64,000 nt of DNA from Arcobacter ellisii. GTDB taxonomy: Bacteria; Campylobacterota; Campylobacteria; Campylobacterales; Arcobacteraceae. Where the stretch lies: positions 62,001-126,000 of the forward strand of contig NZ_CP032097.1 in the NCBI RefSeq assembly GCF_003544915.1, in the 5' to 3' direction. The stretch's first letter is position 1. The number at the start of each line of letters is the position of its first letter. A program made the translations under genes and the position numbers. Positions 7,081-16,220 of this stretch are shown in pieces. The notes under the pieces are model-generated. The model was not told where the DNA came from and ran no database searches. It saw nothing but the letters and a program-made list of their open reading frames with translations.

Positions 7081-9921
7081 TTATAAATTTTTAGCTTTTG
7101 TAACCCTGTTTATTAGATAAAAAATTGAGTTATAATCAAGTCCAGATTTTTCACTTAATCCAATTTCACAAGTTTTTGATGTAGAGAATGCCATTTTAGC
7201 ACCATTTGTTTGCTTTTTTAAATATCTTAAAGCTGAATCATTTAGTTCAGGGAAATTAAATCCTCTATCCCCTGCAAATCCACAACATTTTACATCTGCT
7301 GGGATGATTACATTTGTAGAACAAAGTTGTGCTAATTTTTTGAATTTATCCTCTAATCCCATTTTTCTTGAACTACAAGTTGTGTGAATAGTAATTGCTT
7401 CATCAATAGGAGTAAATTCTAAATCTTTTGTTAAAAAAGTTAAGGCAAATTCTATTGGTTCATAAATAGATAATTTATGTGAAAAACTCTCCATCATTTT
7501 TTTAGTACAAGGGCTTGTATCACATAAAATTGGATATTCACCAAACTCACTTGCGTTTAAAAGTGCCTCTTCAAGTTCACTTGACTTTGTATGTGCTGCT
7601 TCATTAAATCCTTTTGAAGAGAATGGCATACCACAACAAAGATTTGATAAATTTTGTGGGAAAATGATTTGATAATCAGCTTTTTGTAAAAGTTCAATTG
7701 TTACATCAAATAACTCTTTTTCCTCTTTTGACATATCGTTTACACCCATACTTCTACTAATACAAGAAGGGAAATATACAACTTTTTTATCTTTTACTTG
7801 TTGTTCAAAATTAAGATTTACATTTGTACCTTTTGGCATATAAGTTGACCATTTTGGAACTCTTTTCCCACTTAAATCTCTCATAGTTTTAGTAAAAGTT
7901 TCCATACTTGGTGTTCCTAAAACTTTATGCATAAAGTTTGCACTATGAAGACCAAATCTTACACCTTTTAATGTTGCACTAAAATTATTTGCAACAAAAT
8001 TTGCAATTGATTTTGCTCCAGGAGTTAGTTGTTCAGCTCTTAAATGTTTTGTTAAACTTCCCGTATCAATTTTAACAGGACAAGCAGTTGAACATAAACT
8101 ACATGTTGCACAAGTCTCTATTCCATCATATTGATATAGTTTTTTGTATTCTTTCGCCTCTTTATGATTTCCAATACTCTCAAGTCTTGAAATCTCTCTA
8201 TTTATTACAATTCTTTGTCTTGGCGTTAGTGTTAATTCATTTGATGGACAAGTTGGCTCACAGAAACCACACTCAATACATTTATCAACAATTTCGTTTG
8301 TTGCTGGAAGTGTTTTTAGATTTTTTAAGTGAGCTTCTTTATCATCATTTATGATAACTCCAGGGTTTAATAAACCTTTTGGGTCAAATAGTGATTTGAT
8401 TTTTTTCATCATAATATAAGCATCTAATCCCCACTCTACTTCAATAAATGCAGCCATATTTCGCCCAGTTCCATGCTCTGCTTTTAAGCTTCCTTGGTAT
8501 TTAACTGCAACTGAATTAACAACTTCATTCATTAAATCATCATATCTTTTTACCTCTTTTGTATCTGAGAAATCTTGAGTAAATACAAAGTGGAAATTTC
8601 CTTCTAACGCATGTCCAAAAATTAAAGCTTCACTATAACCATATTTTTGAAACAATCCTTGAAGTTCAAGTGTAGCTTCTGCTAAACATTCAATTGGATA
8701 GGCAACATCTTCAATAATAACAGTTGTTCCAGTAACTCTTACAGCTCCAACAGCTGGGAATAATCCTTTTCTAATTTTCCAGTAAAGTGTATATTCTTGT
8801 TCATCTTTTGTAAAATAGATATCTCTTACAACAGAAAACTCTTTTAATAACTCTTCTATTTGTGTTATTTGGATATTCAGTTGGTCATCACTAATTGCTC
8901 TTGTTTCAATTAAAAGTGCTGTTACTTCATCATCAAAATCTTTAATAAATTTTGGCATAACTGGGTCATTTTCTATACTTCTTAAAGCTGCTCTATCCAT
9001 AAGTTCAACAGCATCAACAACTATTTGTTTCGAATCCCTTGCTAGTTTTAGTTTTGTTACAGCTGTACAGGCTTCTTTCATATCTTTAAAATAAATCAAA
9101 GCACTTGCTTTATCTTTTAAATCTTCAACTGTATAATAAGTTATCTCTTCAATAAAGGCTAAAGTTCCTTCACTTCCGATGATTAAGTGTTGTAAAATTT
9201 CAAACTCATCTTCAAAATCAATTAAAGCATTTATTGAGTAACCACATGTATTTTTGATTTTAAATTTCTTTTCAATTTTTGCTCTTAACTCTTCATTGTT
9301 TTTTGTATCATCTGAAAAGCTTTTTAAATCTTTTAGGAAATCTGCATGAGTTTTTCTAAATTCATTTTTACTCTCTTCACAAGCCGTATCAAGTTTAGTT
9401 CCATCTGCAAAAATCAATTTCATAGATTTTAGAGTTTTATATGAATTTTGTGAAATTCCACAACACATTCCTGAAGCATTATTTGCAGCAATTCCACCAA
9501 TCATAGCAGCATTTATACTTGCTGGATCAGGACCTATTTTTTTAGAATATCTTGCTAATAATCCGTTTGCTTGAGCACCAGTTAGTGCTGGTTCTAATGA
9601 AATATAACTTGCATCACTTGCTATTTTAAAGTTTGAAAAGTTTCTAGAAGTTATAACTAAAATAGAATCACTTATTGCTTGACCTGAAAGTGAAGTTCCA
9701 CCTGCTCTAAAAGTAATACTTAAATTCATAGAGTTTGCTAGTTCAATAATATCTTGAACCTCTTTTGCATTATCTGTTTTGATTACTATTTTTGGAATTA
9801 ACCTATAAAATGAAGCATCAGTTCCATAAGCTAATGTATGAAGTTTATCTGTGAAGATTTTATCTTTTGAGATTTTTAATGAAATCTCATCAAAAAATTT
9901 TTGGTATTTACTATCTAACAT
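7081..9921 (-). CDS. dld: FAD/Fe-S lactate dehydrogenase (Dld/GlcD-GlcF fusion type)
   Basis: 946 residues in one chain. Residues about 35-260 are a PCMH-type FAD-binding domain (SITFRAGGTSLSGQAISD), followed by the FAD-oxidase C-terminal domain with FGHALEGNFHFVFTQD and KAEHGTGRN. Then come two ferredoxin motifs: CIECGFCEPTCPS starting at C548 and CATCSLCSTACPV starting at C604. The C-terminal part has two CCG-type motifs (NLCCGMPF, VKCCGFAGDRG). This is the large single-polypeptide respiratory lactate dehydrogenase class that, together with LutABC, supports lactate growth in C. jejuni (Cj1585c type). It oxidises lactate to pyruvate and passes electrons to quinone. It closes the TRAP-transporter operon. 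Confidence 0.88.
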   Translation of the reverse strand: MLDSKYQKFFDEISLKISKDKIFTDKLHTLAYGTDASFYRLIPKIVIKTDNAKEVQDIIELANSMNLSITFRAGGTSLSGQAISDSILVITSRNFSNFKIASDASYISLEPALTGAQANGLLARYSKKIGPDPASINAAMIGGIAANNASGMCCGISQNSYKTLKSMKLIFADGTKLDTACEESKNEFRKTHADFLKDLKSFSDDTKNNEELRAKIEKKFKIKNTCGYSINALIDFEDEFEILQHLIIGSEGTLAFIEEITYYTVEDLKDKASALIYFKDMKEACTAVTKLKLARDSKQIVVDAVELMDRAALRSIENDPVMPKFIKDFDDEVTALLIETRAISDDQLNIQITQIEELLKEFSVVRDIYFTKDEQEYTLYWKIRKGLFPAVGAVRVTGTTVIIEDVAYPIECLAEATLELQGLFQKYGYSEALIFGHALEGNFHFVFTQDFSDTKEVKRYDDLMNEVVNSVAVKYQGSLKAEHGTGRNMAAFIEVEWGLDAYIMMKKIKSLFDPKGLLNPGVIINDDKEAHLKNLKTLPATNEIVDKCIECGFCEPTCPSNELTLTPRQRIVINREISRLESIGNHKEAKEYKKLYQYDGIETCATCSLCSTACPVKIDTGSLTKHLRAEQLTPGAKSIANFVANNFSATLKGVRFGLHSANFMHKVLGTPSMETFTKTMRDLSGKRVPKWSTYMPKGTNVNLNFEQQVKDKKVVYFPSCISRSMGVNDMSKEEKELFDVTIELLQKADYQIIFPQNLSNLCCGMPFSSKGFNEAAHTKSSELEEALLNASEFGEYPILCDTSPCTKKMMESFSHKLSIYEPIEFALTFLTKDLEFTPIDEAITIHTTCSSRKMGLEDKFKKLAQLCSTNVIIPADVKCCGFAGDRGFNFPELNDSALRYLKKQTNGAKMAFSTSKTCEIGLSEKSGLDYNSIFYLINRVTKAKNL

Positions 9922-9968
9922 TTTTTATCCTTTTTTATATATTTATTTTTGTTAAAAAAATATAGATG

Positions 9969-10088
9969 TTATTCAAGTCTTGGTACAGTATAAATTCTTT
10001 GCTGAGGATCATTTACAAAAGAGTACATTCTATCTTTTGTTTTAAAGATTATATTTGAAATAAGTTTAAAAAAATTGTTTCTTTTCAT
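9969..10088 (-). CDS. Small 39-residue protein between dctM and dld
   Basis: A complete ATG-to-TAA frame on the minus strand encodes 39 residues beginning MKRNNFFKLISNIIFKTKD and ending in a polar VPRLE tail. Composition (Asn/Lys/Phe-rich basic amphipathic N-terminus, Asp-Pro-Gln-Gln-Arg centre) is that of a real protein rather than translated AT noise. It is in the same direction as dctM (37 bases upstream) and dld (47 bases downstream). A purine-rich AAAAGAAAAGAA precedes the ATG. I do not recognise it. It may be a small regulatory or membrane-peripheral subunit of the transporter or dehydrogenase, but this is inference from position only. Confidence 0.55.
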   Translation of the reverse strand: MKRNNFFKLISNIIFKTKDRMYSFVNDPQQRIYTVPRLE

Positions 10089-10100
10089 TTCTTTTCTTTT

Positions 10101-10123
10101 AAGTAAGAGAAAAACTCTTACTT
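10101..10123. terminator. Intergenic hairpin after dctM
   Basis: AAGTAAGAG pairs perfectly with CTCTTACTT (9 bp) around a 5-base A-loop, immediately after the dctM stop codon. No T-tract follows on the minus strand, so it is more likely an mRNA-stabilising or partial-termination element than a strong terminator. Confidence 0.5.
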
Positions 10124-10125
10124 AA

Positions 10126-11481
10126 TTATGGTTTTATTCCAAAAAATTCTGGGAAAAATACAATTGTTAATAATACAGCTACTTGTATTAGAATAAATGG
10201 TAAAACACCTTTATAAATATCAATAGTTCTTACACTTGCTGGCACAACTCCTTTTAAATAGAAAAGTGAGAATCCAAACGGAGGTGTTAAGAATGATGTT
10301 TGTAAATTCATTGCAATTAAAATTGCAAACCAAACTGGACTTATTCCTAATGTATCTGCAATTGGTACAAGAATTGGAACAATGATATATGAAATTTCAA
10401 CGAAATCAATAAAGAATCCTAAAATAAATATTGCTAACATAGTAAATAAAATGAAGGCAATTTTTTCATCCCCTGGTAAATTTGTCATAAAATGTTCAAC
10501 AATCTCATCTCCACCAGTATAAGTAAATACCATTGAGAAAGCAGTTGCTCCTATTAAGATACCAAATACCATTGATGTTACTTTTACAGATTCAAAAGCA
10601 GCTTCTTTTACCATATTTATTGAAAAACTTTTATATAAAACTGCAAGTAAAATTGCTCCAATACAACCAACCGCTGATGATTCAGTTGGTGTTGCAACTC
10701 CTGCAAAAATTGAACCTAAAACTAAAACAATTAGAGTTAAAGAAGGAATAATTGCCAATAAAGCATTTATTACTTGTTTTGATTTGCTTCCTCTTGATGG
10801 GTCCTTTGGAATTGCAGGGGCAAAATCTTTTTTGATATAAGATACAACTAAAATAAATAAAATATAAGCTGCAACCAAAGATAAACCTGGCCAAACAGCA
10901 GCTTCAAATAAATCACCAACTGGTACTTGGAAAACATCTCCTAAAATAATTAAAACAATAGAAGGAGGAATAATTTGTCCTAAAGTTCCAGAAGCACAGA
11001 TAGTTCCAGTTGCTAATGGTAAGTTATATTTATATTTCATCATTACTGGAAGTGAAATAACACCCATTGCAACAACGCTAGCCCCCACAACTCCTGTTGA
11101 AGCAGCTAAAAGTGTTCCTACAAGTACAGTCGAAATGGCAACTCCACCTCTAATTTCTCCAAATAAGAATCCCATAGATTCTAAAAGTTTTTCAGCAAGT
11201 CCAGTTTTTTGTAAAATAATTCCCATAAAAATAAACATAGGAACAGACATCAAAATAGTGTTTTGCATAATAGACATAATTCTAAATGGCATGAAATCAA
11301 ACATCCCAAGACCTTCATCAAGTCCATCAACTATACCTTGCCAAACACCGTCATCAAAACCAACTTCAACAATACCTGCAATTACACCAAATAGTAAAGA
11401 AACAGCCGCAAAAGTAAATGCTACAGGAAAACCATATAGTAACATTACTAATGAGGCAAAAAACATAATTATACCAATCAT
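10126..11481 (-). CDS. dctM: TRAP transporter large permease subunit
   Basis: 451 residues with about 12 hydrophobic helices; contains the DctM-family segments GGVAISTVLVGTLLAASTG, ASGTLGQIIPPSIVLIILGD and the late LQTSFLTPPFGFSLFYLKG. DctM is the sodium-coupled transport subunit in the inner membrane. Its insertion of about 20 residues near the N-terminus (WQGIVDGLDEGLGMFDFMPF) is typical of the TakP-associated branch. The start overlaps the dctQ stop by four bases, indicating coupled translation. Confidence 0.95.
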   Translation of the reverse strand: MIGIIMFFASLVMLLYGFPVAFTFAAVSLLFGVIAGIVEVGFDDGVWQGIVDGLDEGLGMFDFMPFRIMSIMQNTILMSVPMFIFMGIILQKTGLAEKLLESMGFLFGEIRGGVAISTVLVGTLLAASTGVVGASVVAMGVISLPVMMKYKYNLPLATGTICASGTLGQIIPPSIVLIILGDVFQVPVGDLFEAAVWPGLSLVAAYILFILVVSYIKKDFAPAIPKDPSRGSKSKQVINALLAIIPSLTLIVLVLGSIFAGVATPTESSAVGCIGAILLAVLYKSFSINMVKEAAFESVKVTSMVFGILIGATAFSMVFTYTGGDEIVEHFMTNLPGDEKIAFILFTMLAIFILGFFIDFVEISYIIVPILVPIADTLGISPVWFAILIAMNLQTSFLTPPFGFSLFYLKGVVPASVRTIDIYKGVLPFILIQVAVLLTIVFFPEFFGIKP

Positions 11482-12086
11482 TTGTTTTCCTCTTTTCCAT
11501 CAATGTCAACTACATGATGTTTATGTTCGTTTAATTCATTTTTTAAATTTTCAATTTCACCTTTTAAATTATATTCATCCATATCATGTAAACCTTTGTA
11601 AACATTTAGATTTTTTATAAAAAATCCAATAGATGTAATAATCAATAAGAAAAATGATAAAGGTATTAAAGATTTTACTAACCATCTATAAGGAAGACCA
11701 CCTGGATCGCCACTTTGTTCATTTGAATTGAAAGATTCTATTACAAATGGAATAGATTCAGCAGCAATTAGTAAAGCAACAGGAATAATAAATAAAACTA
11801 CTCCAACCATATTAATTTTGGCTTTTTTCTTTTGAGTTAATCTATCATAAATTAAATCAACTCTTACATGACCATCTTCTTTTAATGTGTAAGATATACC
11901 TAAAAGTATAATTACTGAAAATAAGTGCCACTCCATCTCTTGCATTGCAATACTTCCTGTATTAAAAAAGTATCTCATAATAACATCATAAGTTACATTT
12001 AAAATCATAAGTACCATTACAAAAGCAGTAGTGTAGCCTATCATATCAGCAAATTTATCAAAACCACGTTCTAGTTTTAACAGCAT
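11478..12086 (-). CDS. dctQ: TRAP transporter small permease subunit
   Basis: 202 residues with four transmembrane helices (about 15-37, 53-70, 95-115, 140-162) and the DctQ motif AMQEMEWHLFSVIILLGISYTL. The hydrophilic C-terminal tail (about 165-202) is longer than usual and carries a HKHHVVD cluster that could bind metal but may simply be a linker. It works with DctM as the membrane part of the TRAP system. Confidence 0.95.
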   Translation of the reverse strand: MLLKLERGFDKFADMIGYTTAFVMVLMILNVTYDVIMRYFFNTGSIAMQEMEWHLFSVIILLGISYTLKEDGHVRVDLIYDRLTQKKKAKINMVGVVLFIIPVALLIAAESIPFVIESFNSNEQSGDPGGLPYRWLVKSLIPLSFFLLIITSIGFFIKNLNVYKGLHDMDEYNLKGEIENLKNELNEHKHHVVDIDGKEENK

Positions 12087-12177
12087 AATAATCCTTTTGA
12101 AATTTCTCGATAAGTTAAATAAATATAAACGGTTAATACATTTATTAAACTTATTATATCTATTTTAAGTTAAGTAG

Positions 12178-12200
12178 CTAACTCTCAGGAAGAGAGTTAG
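12178..12200. terminator. dctP-dctQ intercistronic hairpin
   Basis: CTAACTCTC and GAGAGTTAG form a perfect 9-bp stem with a 5-base loop, six bases after the dctP stop. No T-tract follows. Such hairpins after the binding-protein gene are common in SBP-dependent transport operons and raise the level of the binding protein over the permease by protecting the upstream mRNA. Confidence 0.55.
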
Positions 12201-12206
12201 TTAATT

Positions 12207-13271
12207 TTATAAATTGTCTTTTAAGTATAAATAATCAGACATTTCTGTCCATTTTCTTGATTTCTTTTGGTATGCTTCTTGAGATTCTAAAGTCTCTTTT
12301 AATAATGGAGATTGAGCTTTTAACTCTGTTAATAACTCATCATTAGCTTTTTTCATAGCATCCATAACTGGTTTTGGGAAAGTTTTAACTTTGATATTTG
12401 GGAACTCAGTTAACATTGTTGACCAAGCTTCACTACTCATATGATAGTTTTGAATATACATATCATAAGCACTTACTCTCATAGCTGTTAATAAAATTTG
12501 TTGTAAATCTTTTGGTAATTTTTCATAAGATTTTTCATTTACCATAAATTGTAATTCAGTTGCTGGTTCATGCCAACCTGTGTAGTAATATGGTGCAATT
12601 TTGTGGAATCCCATAGAAATATCCATACCTGGGCCAACCCATTCTAACGCATCAATAGTACCTCTTTCAAGTGAAGTATAAAGTTCACCTGGAGCAATAT
12701 TAGTAACTGTTAATCCTAATTTTGCCATAACTTCTCCAGCAAATCCTGGAATTCTCATTTTTAGACCTTTTAAGTCATCAAGAGAGTTGATTTCTTTTCT
12801 AAACCAACCACCCATTTGGTTTCCAGTATTTCCACCTGGATAAGATAAAACACCATGTTTAGCATAAGCTTTTTGCATTAATTCCATTCCACCACCGTAG
12901 TAGAACCATGCATATTGCTCAGGTGCAGTTAATCCAAATGGCATTGTTGTGAATGGTAATGTTTCAATATCTTTACCTTTCCAGTAATAAGAAGCAGAGT
13001 GACCCATATCATATTGACCACCTTTAACCATATCTAAAATACCAAGAGGTGATTTGTGTTTATTTGCAGCATCAATTCTGATTTTAAATCTTCCATCAGA
13101 CATCTCTTCTACAAGTTTAGCCATATTTGTTGGTGAGTCAATAAACGGATTTAGTGTTGAACCCCAAGTTGTAGCAAGTGTCCATTTTACTTTTTCTGCA
13201 GCATTTGCAACAGTTGCTAATCCTGCAATAAGTGCAGTAGTAACAAGTAGTTTCGTAGTTTTTTGTAACAT
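12207..13271 (-). CDS. dctP: TRAP transporter substrate-binding protein, 2-oxoacid/lactate (TakP) type
   Basis: 354 residues: signal peptide (1-24, ending VANAA), then a DctP fold. Segments MGGWFRKEINSLDDLKGLKM, RIPGFAGEVMAKLG, and IDALEWVGPGMDISMGFHKI with YYYTGWHEPATE match the TakP / calcium-lactate-binding branch, in which the Arg and the WVGP-Glu region bind the carboxylate and, in some members, a cation. With LutABC and Dld as neighbours, lactate or pyruvate is the most likely ligand. AAGGAG precedes the ATG. A near-duplicate is encoded at 29364-30431. Confidence 0.92.
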   Translation of the reverse strand: MLQKTTKLLVTTALIAGLATVANAAEKVKWTLATTWGSTLNPFIDSPTNMAKLVEEMSDGRFKIRIDAANKHKSPLGILDMVKGGQYDMGHSASYYWKGKDIETLPFTTMPFGLTAPEQYAWFYYGGGMELMQKAYAKHGVLSYPGGNTGNQMGGWFRKEINSLDDLKGLKMRIPGFAGEVMAKLGLTVTNIAPGELYTSLERGTIDALEWVGPGMDISMGFHKIAPYYYTGWHEPATELQFMVNEKSYEKLPKDLQQILLTAMRVSAYDMYIQNYHMSSEAWSTMLTEFPNIKVKTFPKPVMDAMKKANDELLTELKAQSPLLKETLESQEAYQKKSRKWTEMSDYLYLKDNL

Positions 13272-13328
13272 TTCATTTCTCCTTAGATTTGTTATTTTAA
13301 ATTCTAACTATTAGAAATGAAAATTTTA

Positions 13329-13334
13329 TGATAT
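13329..13334 (-). promoter_or_regulatory. Candidate -10 box of the dctPQM operon
   Basis: The minus strand reads TATCAT here, about 60 bases before the dctP start codon. The paired repeats at 13347-13366 lie where a -35 box would be. Confidence 0.35.
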
Positions 13335-13346
13335 TTTTTTAATAAT

Positions 13347-13366
13347 TATGTAATATTTATGTAATT
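13347..13366. promoter_or_regulatory. 11-bp-phased direct repeat, likely response-regulator site for dctP
   Basis: TTATGTAAT occurs twice (13347-13355 and 13358-13366) with an 11-base period, one DNA turn. OmpR/PhoB-family regulators bind tandem direct repeats with just this phase. The pair overlaps the 3' end of the response-regulator gene and sits at the -35 position relative to the TATCAT box of dctP. Confidence 0.5.
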
Positions 13367-14001
13367 TTGAAGATATAACCTGTATCAACAACAGTTTGAA
13401 TATAATCTTTTTCAAGTATTTTTCTAACTCTTCTTATTAAACTTCTAATTGATTCTAAAGAGGCAAAGTTCCCTTCCCAAACATAATTTTCTATACTTTC
13501 ATAAGAGATAACTTGATTCTTTTTAGTTAAAAATAGATTTATTAATAGTTTTTCTTTTTTTGTTAATCTAATCTCTTGATTATTTATTACAACTAACGCA
13601 GATTTAAAATCAAAATAAGAGTTTTCATCAAAATAGATTTTATCATTTTGGATTTTACATAGTTTTTCTATTTTTATCTCTAATTCATCAATAAAAAAAG
13701 GTTTTTTCAAAAAATCATTACAACCAAAATCATATGCCTCTTTTATAACATCAAGTTCAACACTAGCACTGATTATAATTACTGGTAGTGAACTATAAAA
13801 TTCCCTTATTTTTTTTAATATTTTTATTCCATCTATATTTGGAACATTTATATCCAAAATAAAACATGAAAATCCCTCTGTGATTTTTTCATAGGCTTCT
13901 TTACCATCAATAAATGATAAAACATTGTAGCCTTTGAGTTTTAATCTTTTTGTAATTGCTTCATTTAATTTTTTATTATCTTCTAAAAGTAAAATCTTCA
14001 T
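13357..14001 (-). CDS. OmpR-family two-component response regulator
   Basis: 214 residues. The receiver domain has the acidic pair LLLEDN, the phosphorylatable Asp in CFILDINVPNIDGI, and the conserved Lys in NDFLKKPF. A winged-helix DNA-binding domain follows (about 125-213, with RLTKKEKLLINLFL and a C-terminal VVDTGYIFKI hairpin). One base separates it from the upstream sensor kinase gene. It is placed between lutC/kinase and dctP, so it most likely controls the transporter and lactate genes. Confidence 0.93.
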   Translation of the reverse strand: MKILLLEDNKKLNEAITKRLKLKGYNVLSFIDGKEAYEKITEGFSCFILDINVPNIDGIKILKKIREFYSSLPVIIISASVELDVIKEAYDFGCNDFLKKPFFIDELEIKIEKLCKIQNDKIYFDENSYFDFKSALVVINNQEIRLTKKEKLLINLFLTKKNQVISYESIENYVWEGNFASLESIRSLIRRVRKILEKDYIQTVVDTGYIFKIT

Positions 14002-14002
14002 T

Positions 14003-16195
14003 TTATACCTTTTTATGAGGAAGTTTTATTGTAAAAACAACATTTTCACCTTCATTTCTTACTTTTATACTTCCTCTCATTTTGTCTTCAACAATAACTT
14101 TTGCCATATAAAGACCAAGCCCTGTACCACTCTCTTTAGTTGTAAAATAAGGTTCAAAAATAGAATTTATTATCTTTTCGTCAATTTTACCACCATTATC
14201 AATAATTTCTATTGTATTATAATTTTGGCATCTTTCTATATTTATATCAATTTTTGCATGTTCTTGGGAATCTTTGTAATTCTCAACAATTTTATTTTTT
14301 GCATTATTTATTAGATTTAATAAAACTTGTTTAAATTCATTTTCATAGCCATAAATTAATAGTTCTTCATTCTCATTTTTGTAGTTAAAACTCATTTTTA
14401 TATTTGAATAAAATATCTGTTTTCCAATAATTTCATTTATTTCATTTAAAGCTTTTGAAATAGAAAATAGTTTTTTCTTTGTTGAGGGTTTTAAGAAGTT
14501 TCTAAAATCACTTAATGTTTTTGACATATATTTTATTTGAACCATAGAATCATTTACAAAATCTTTTACATTTACCTCTTTTAATTCATTTAATAAATAT
14601 GAAGTTTGTATATCTTGAACAAGAGCTGATAATTCAACTAAAGGTTCATTCCATTGATGGGCAATTGCTGCAATCATATCACCCATTTCAGCAAGTTTAC
14701 TTTGTTGGATTAAAAATTGTTTTTGTTGAATTCTTTCAGTTATATCATCCATAATACAAACAATTCCACCAACTGTTCCATCTATATTTTTGTAAACAGC
14801 TTTGTTTAAAATAATATGTTTCATCTCATTTGAAGGAGTGTAAAATGTAAATTCAGAGGTACTTGTTGAAAAAGTTTGTAATAACTCTTTATCAATTTTT
14901 GTATTTGCTAAAGCTATTTTATAAGGAAAAAAATCAAAAGCAGTTTTCCCTATAATTTCATCTCTAGTACTATTTACCAAAGTCTCAAAACTCGTATTAC
15001 AGCCTAAAAATTTTCCATCAATATTTTTATAATATATAGGATTTGGAATAGTATCAAGTAAAACTTTATCAAACTCTAATCTATTTGATAAAGCAAGTTC
15101 CACTTTTTCTCTTCTTTGAATATTTGCTTTTAAAATCAAAACAATAATACTAAGAGTTAAAATAATCAAAATTGAGATGATAAAAAATTTATAATGTTGT
15201 TTATAAACTGATGAAGGTTCATTTATAATAATTGGGTCATTTACATAATCAGAGATATTTATATCAAATTTTTTTAATTCATTATAATCAAACATATAAA
15301 GATTTGGAGATTTTTCTAAAATAGGAATATCTGTCGTTTTTTTACCATTTAGAATTTCTAATGCCATTTTTGAAACAGCCTCACCTTGAGCAACTGCTGA
15401 TGTTAAAAGACCTCCAACAATTCCATCATTTAGATAAAAATCCCAAAGTCCATAAATTGGAACTTCGCTTACTTTTTTTACCTCTTGAAAGCTTTGTTTG
15501 TATGTAAAATATTTTCCCGTTGTATCTTTAAAAAGTAAAACAAATAAAATTACACTATTTTTTTTATCTAAATTTGATACTTTCTTTTTTAGATTTGAAA
15601 TCTCTAGGTTATCTGTATATTCAATATTAAATTTCTTTTGATATTTTTCAATAATAGGATTTAAATCTCTTTTTACAGCATTTCCTGTTGCAGAACGGTC
15701 GTTTATAATTAATAAATTTTTTAGATTTGGATGTAGTTTTGAAATTAATTCAATATTTTTTTCAACATCAACTTCTTCAGCAACTCCCGTCATAATATCT
15801 TTCATATCATTTTCATGAAGCAATACTTTGTCAAAATTGTTTATTCCACAAAAAACGACTGGTACATCTTTGAAAAGATATTCATGATATTTAATTATAA
15901 AATCAAATGCATTATTGTCACTTATTATTATTAAATCAAATTTTCTATTTTCAAATTGTTGTTTATAAAGTTTTACTAGATTTGATAGATACTCAGGTGT
16001 GTCAATTCTTTTCGTATCCATATAAATTGTAGTTAGTTCTACATCTTTTAGTGGTTTGAAATTTTTTTCAATTGTTTTTGATATATCATCGGTCCAAATA
16101 TAACCTTTATGATAAGAGTGAATTAAAAGTACCTCTTTACTAGAAGCAAAGAGGTAATTAAAAAAAAGTAAGCTAAATAGTAAAATATATTTCAT
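14003..16195 (-). CDS. Sensor histidine kinase with periplasmic ABC-type ligand-binding domain
   Basis: 730 residues. Signal peptide (1-17), then a large periplasmic region (about 20-320) of the ABC_sub_bind type (LLIHSYHKGYIWTDDI, VPVVFCGINNFD, VPIYGLWDFYL, GGLLTSAVAQGEAVSKMALE). A transmembrane helix follows at about 335-357, a PAS domain (about 370-490), the H-box AHQWNEPL with phospho-acceptor H513, and an HATPase with GTGLGLYMAKVIVED. The kinase probably senses the transported organic acid in the periplasm and signals to the adjacent regulator. Coupling to lutC is close (25 bases). Confidence 0.92.
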   Translation of the reverse strand: MKYILLFSLLFFNYLFASSKEVLLIHSYHKGYIWTDDISKTIEKNFKPLKDVELTTIYMDTKRIDTPEYLSNLVKLYKQQFENRKFDLIIISDNNAFDFIIKYHEYLFKDVPVVFCGINNFDKVLLHENDMKDIMTGVAEEVDVEKNIELISKLHPNLKNLLIINDRSATGNAVKRDLNPIIEKYQKKFNIEYTDNLEISNLKKKVSNLDKKNSVILFVLLFKDTTGKYFTYKQSFQEVKKVSEVPIYGLWDFYLNDGIVGGLLTSAVAQGEAVSKMALEILNGKKTTDIPILEKSPNLYMFDYNELKKFDINISDYVNDPIIINEPSSVYKQHYKFFIISILIILTLSIIVLILKANIQRREKVELALSNRLEFDKVLLDTIPNPIYYKNIDGKFLGCNTSFETLVNSTRDEIIGKTAFDFFPYKIALANTKIDKELLQTFSTSTSEFTFYTPSNEMKHIILNKAVYKNIDGTVGGIVCIMDDITERIQQKQFLIQQSKLAEMGDMIAAIAHQWNEPLVELSALVQDIQTSYLLNELKEVNVKDFVNDSMVQIKYMSKTLSDFRNFLKPSTKKKLFSISKALNEINEIIGKQIFYSNIKMSFNYKNENEELLIYGYENEFKQVLLNLINNAKNKIVENYKDSQEHAKIDINIERCQNYNTIEIIDNGGKIDEKIINSIFEPYFTTKESGTGLGLYMAKVIVEDKMRGSIKVRNEGENVVFTIKLPHKKV

Positions 16196-16220
16196 TAAAA
16201 TCCCCTATCTAGCAATTATA

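Noticed and set aside
11135-11620. A 161-codon plus-strand ORF across dctM/dctQ.
   Set aside because: Antisense to two clearly recognised TRAP genes; composition is not protein-like and there is no ribosome binding site.
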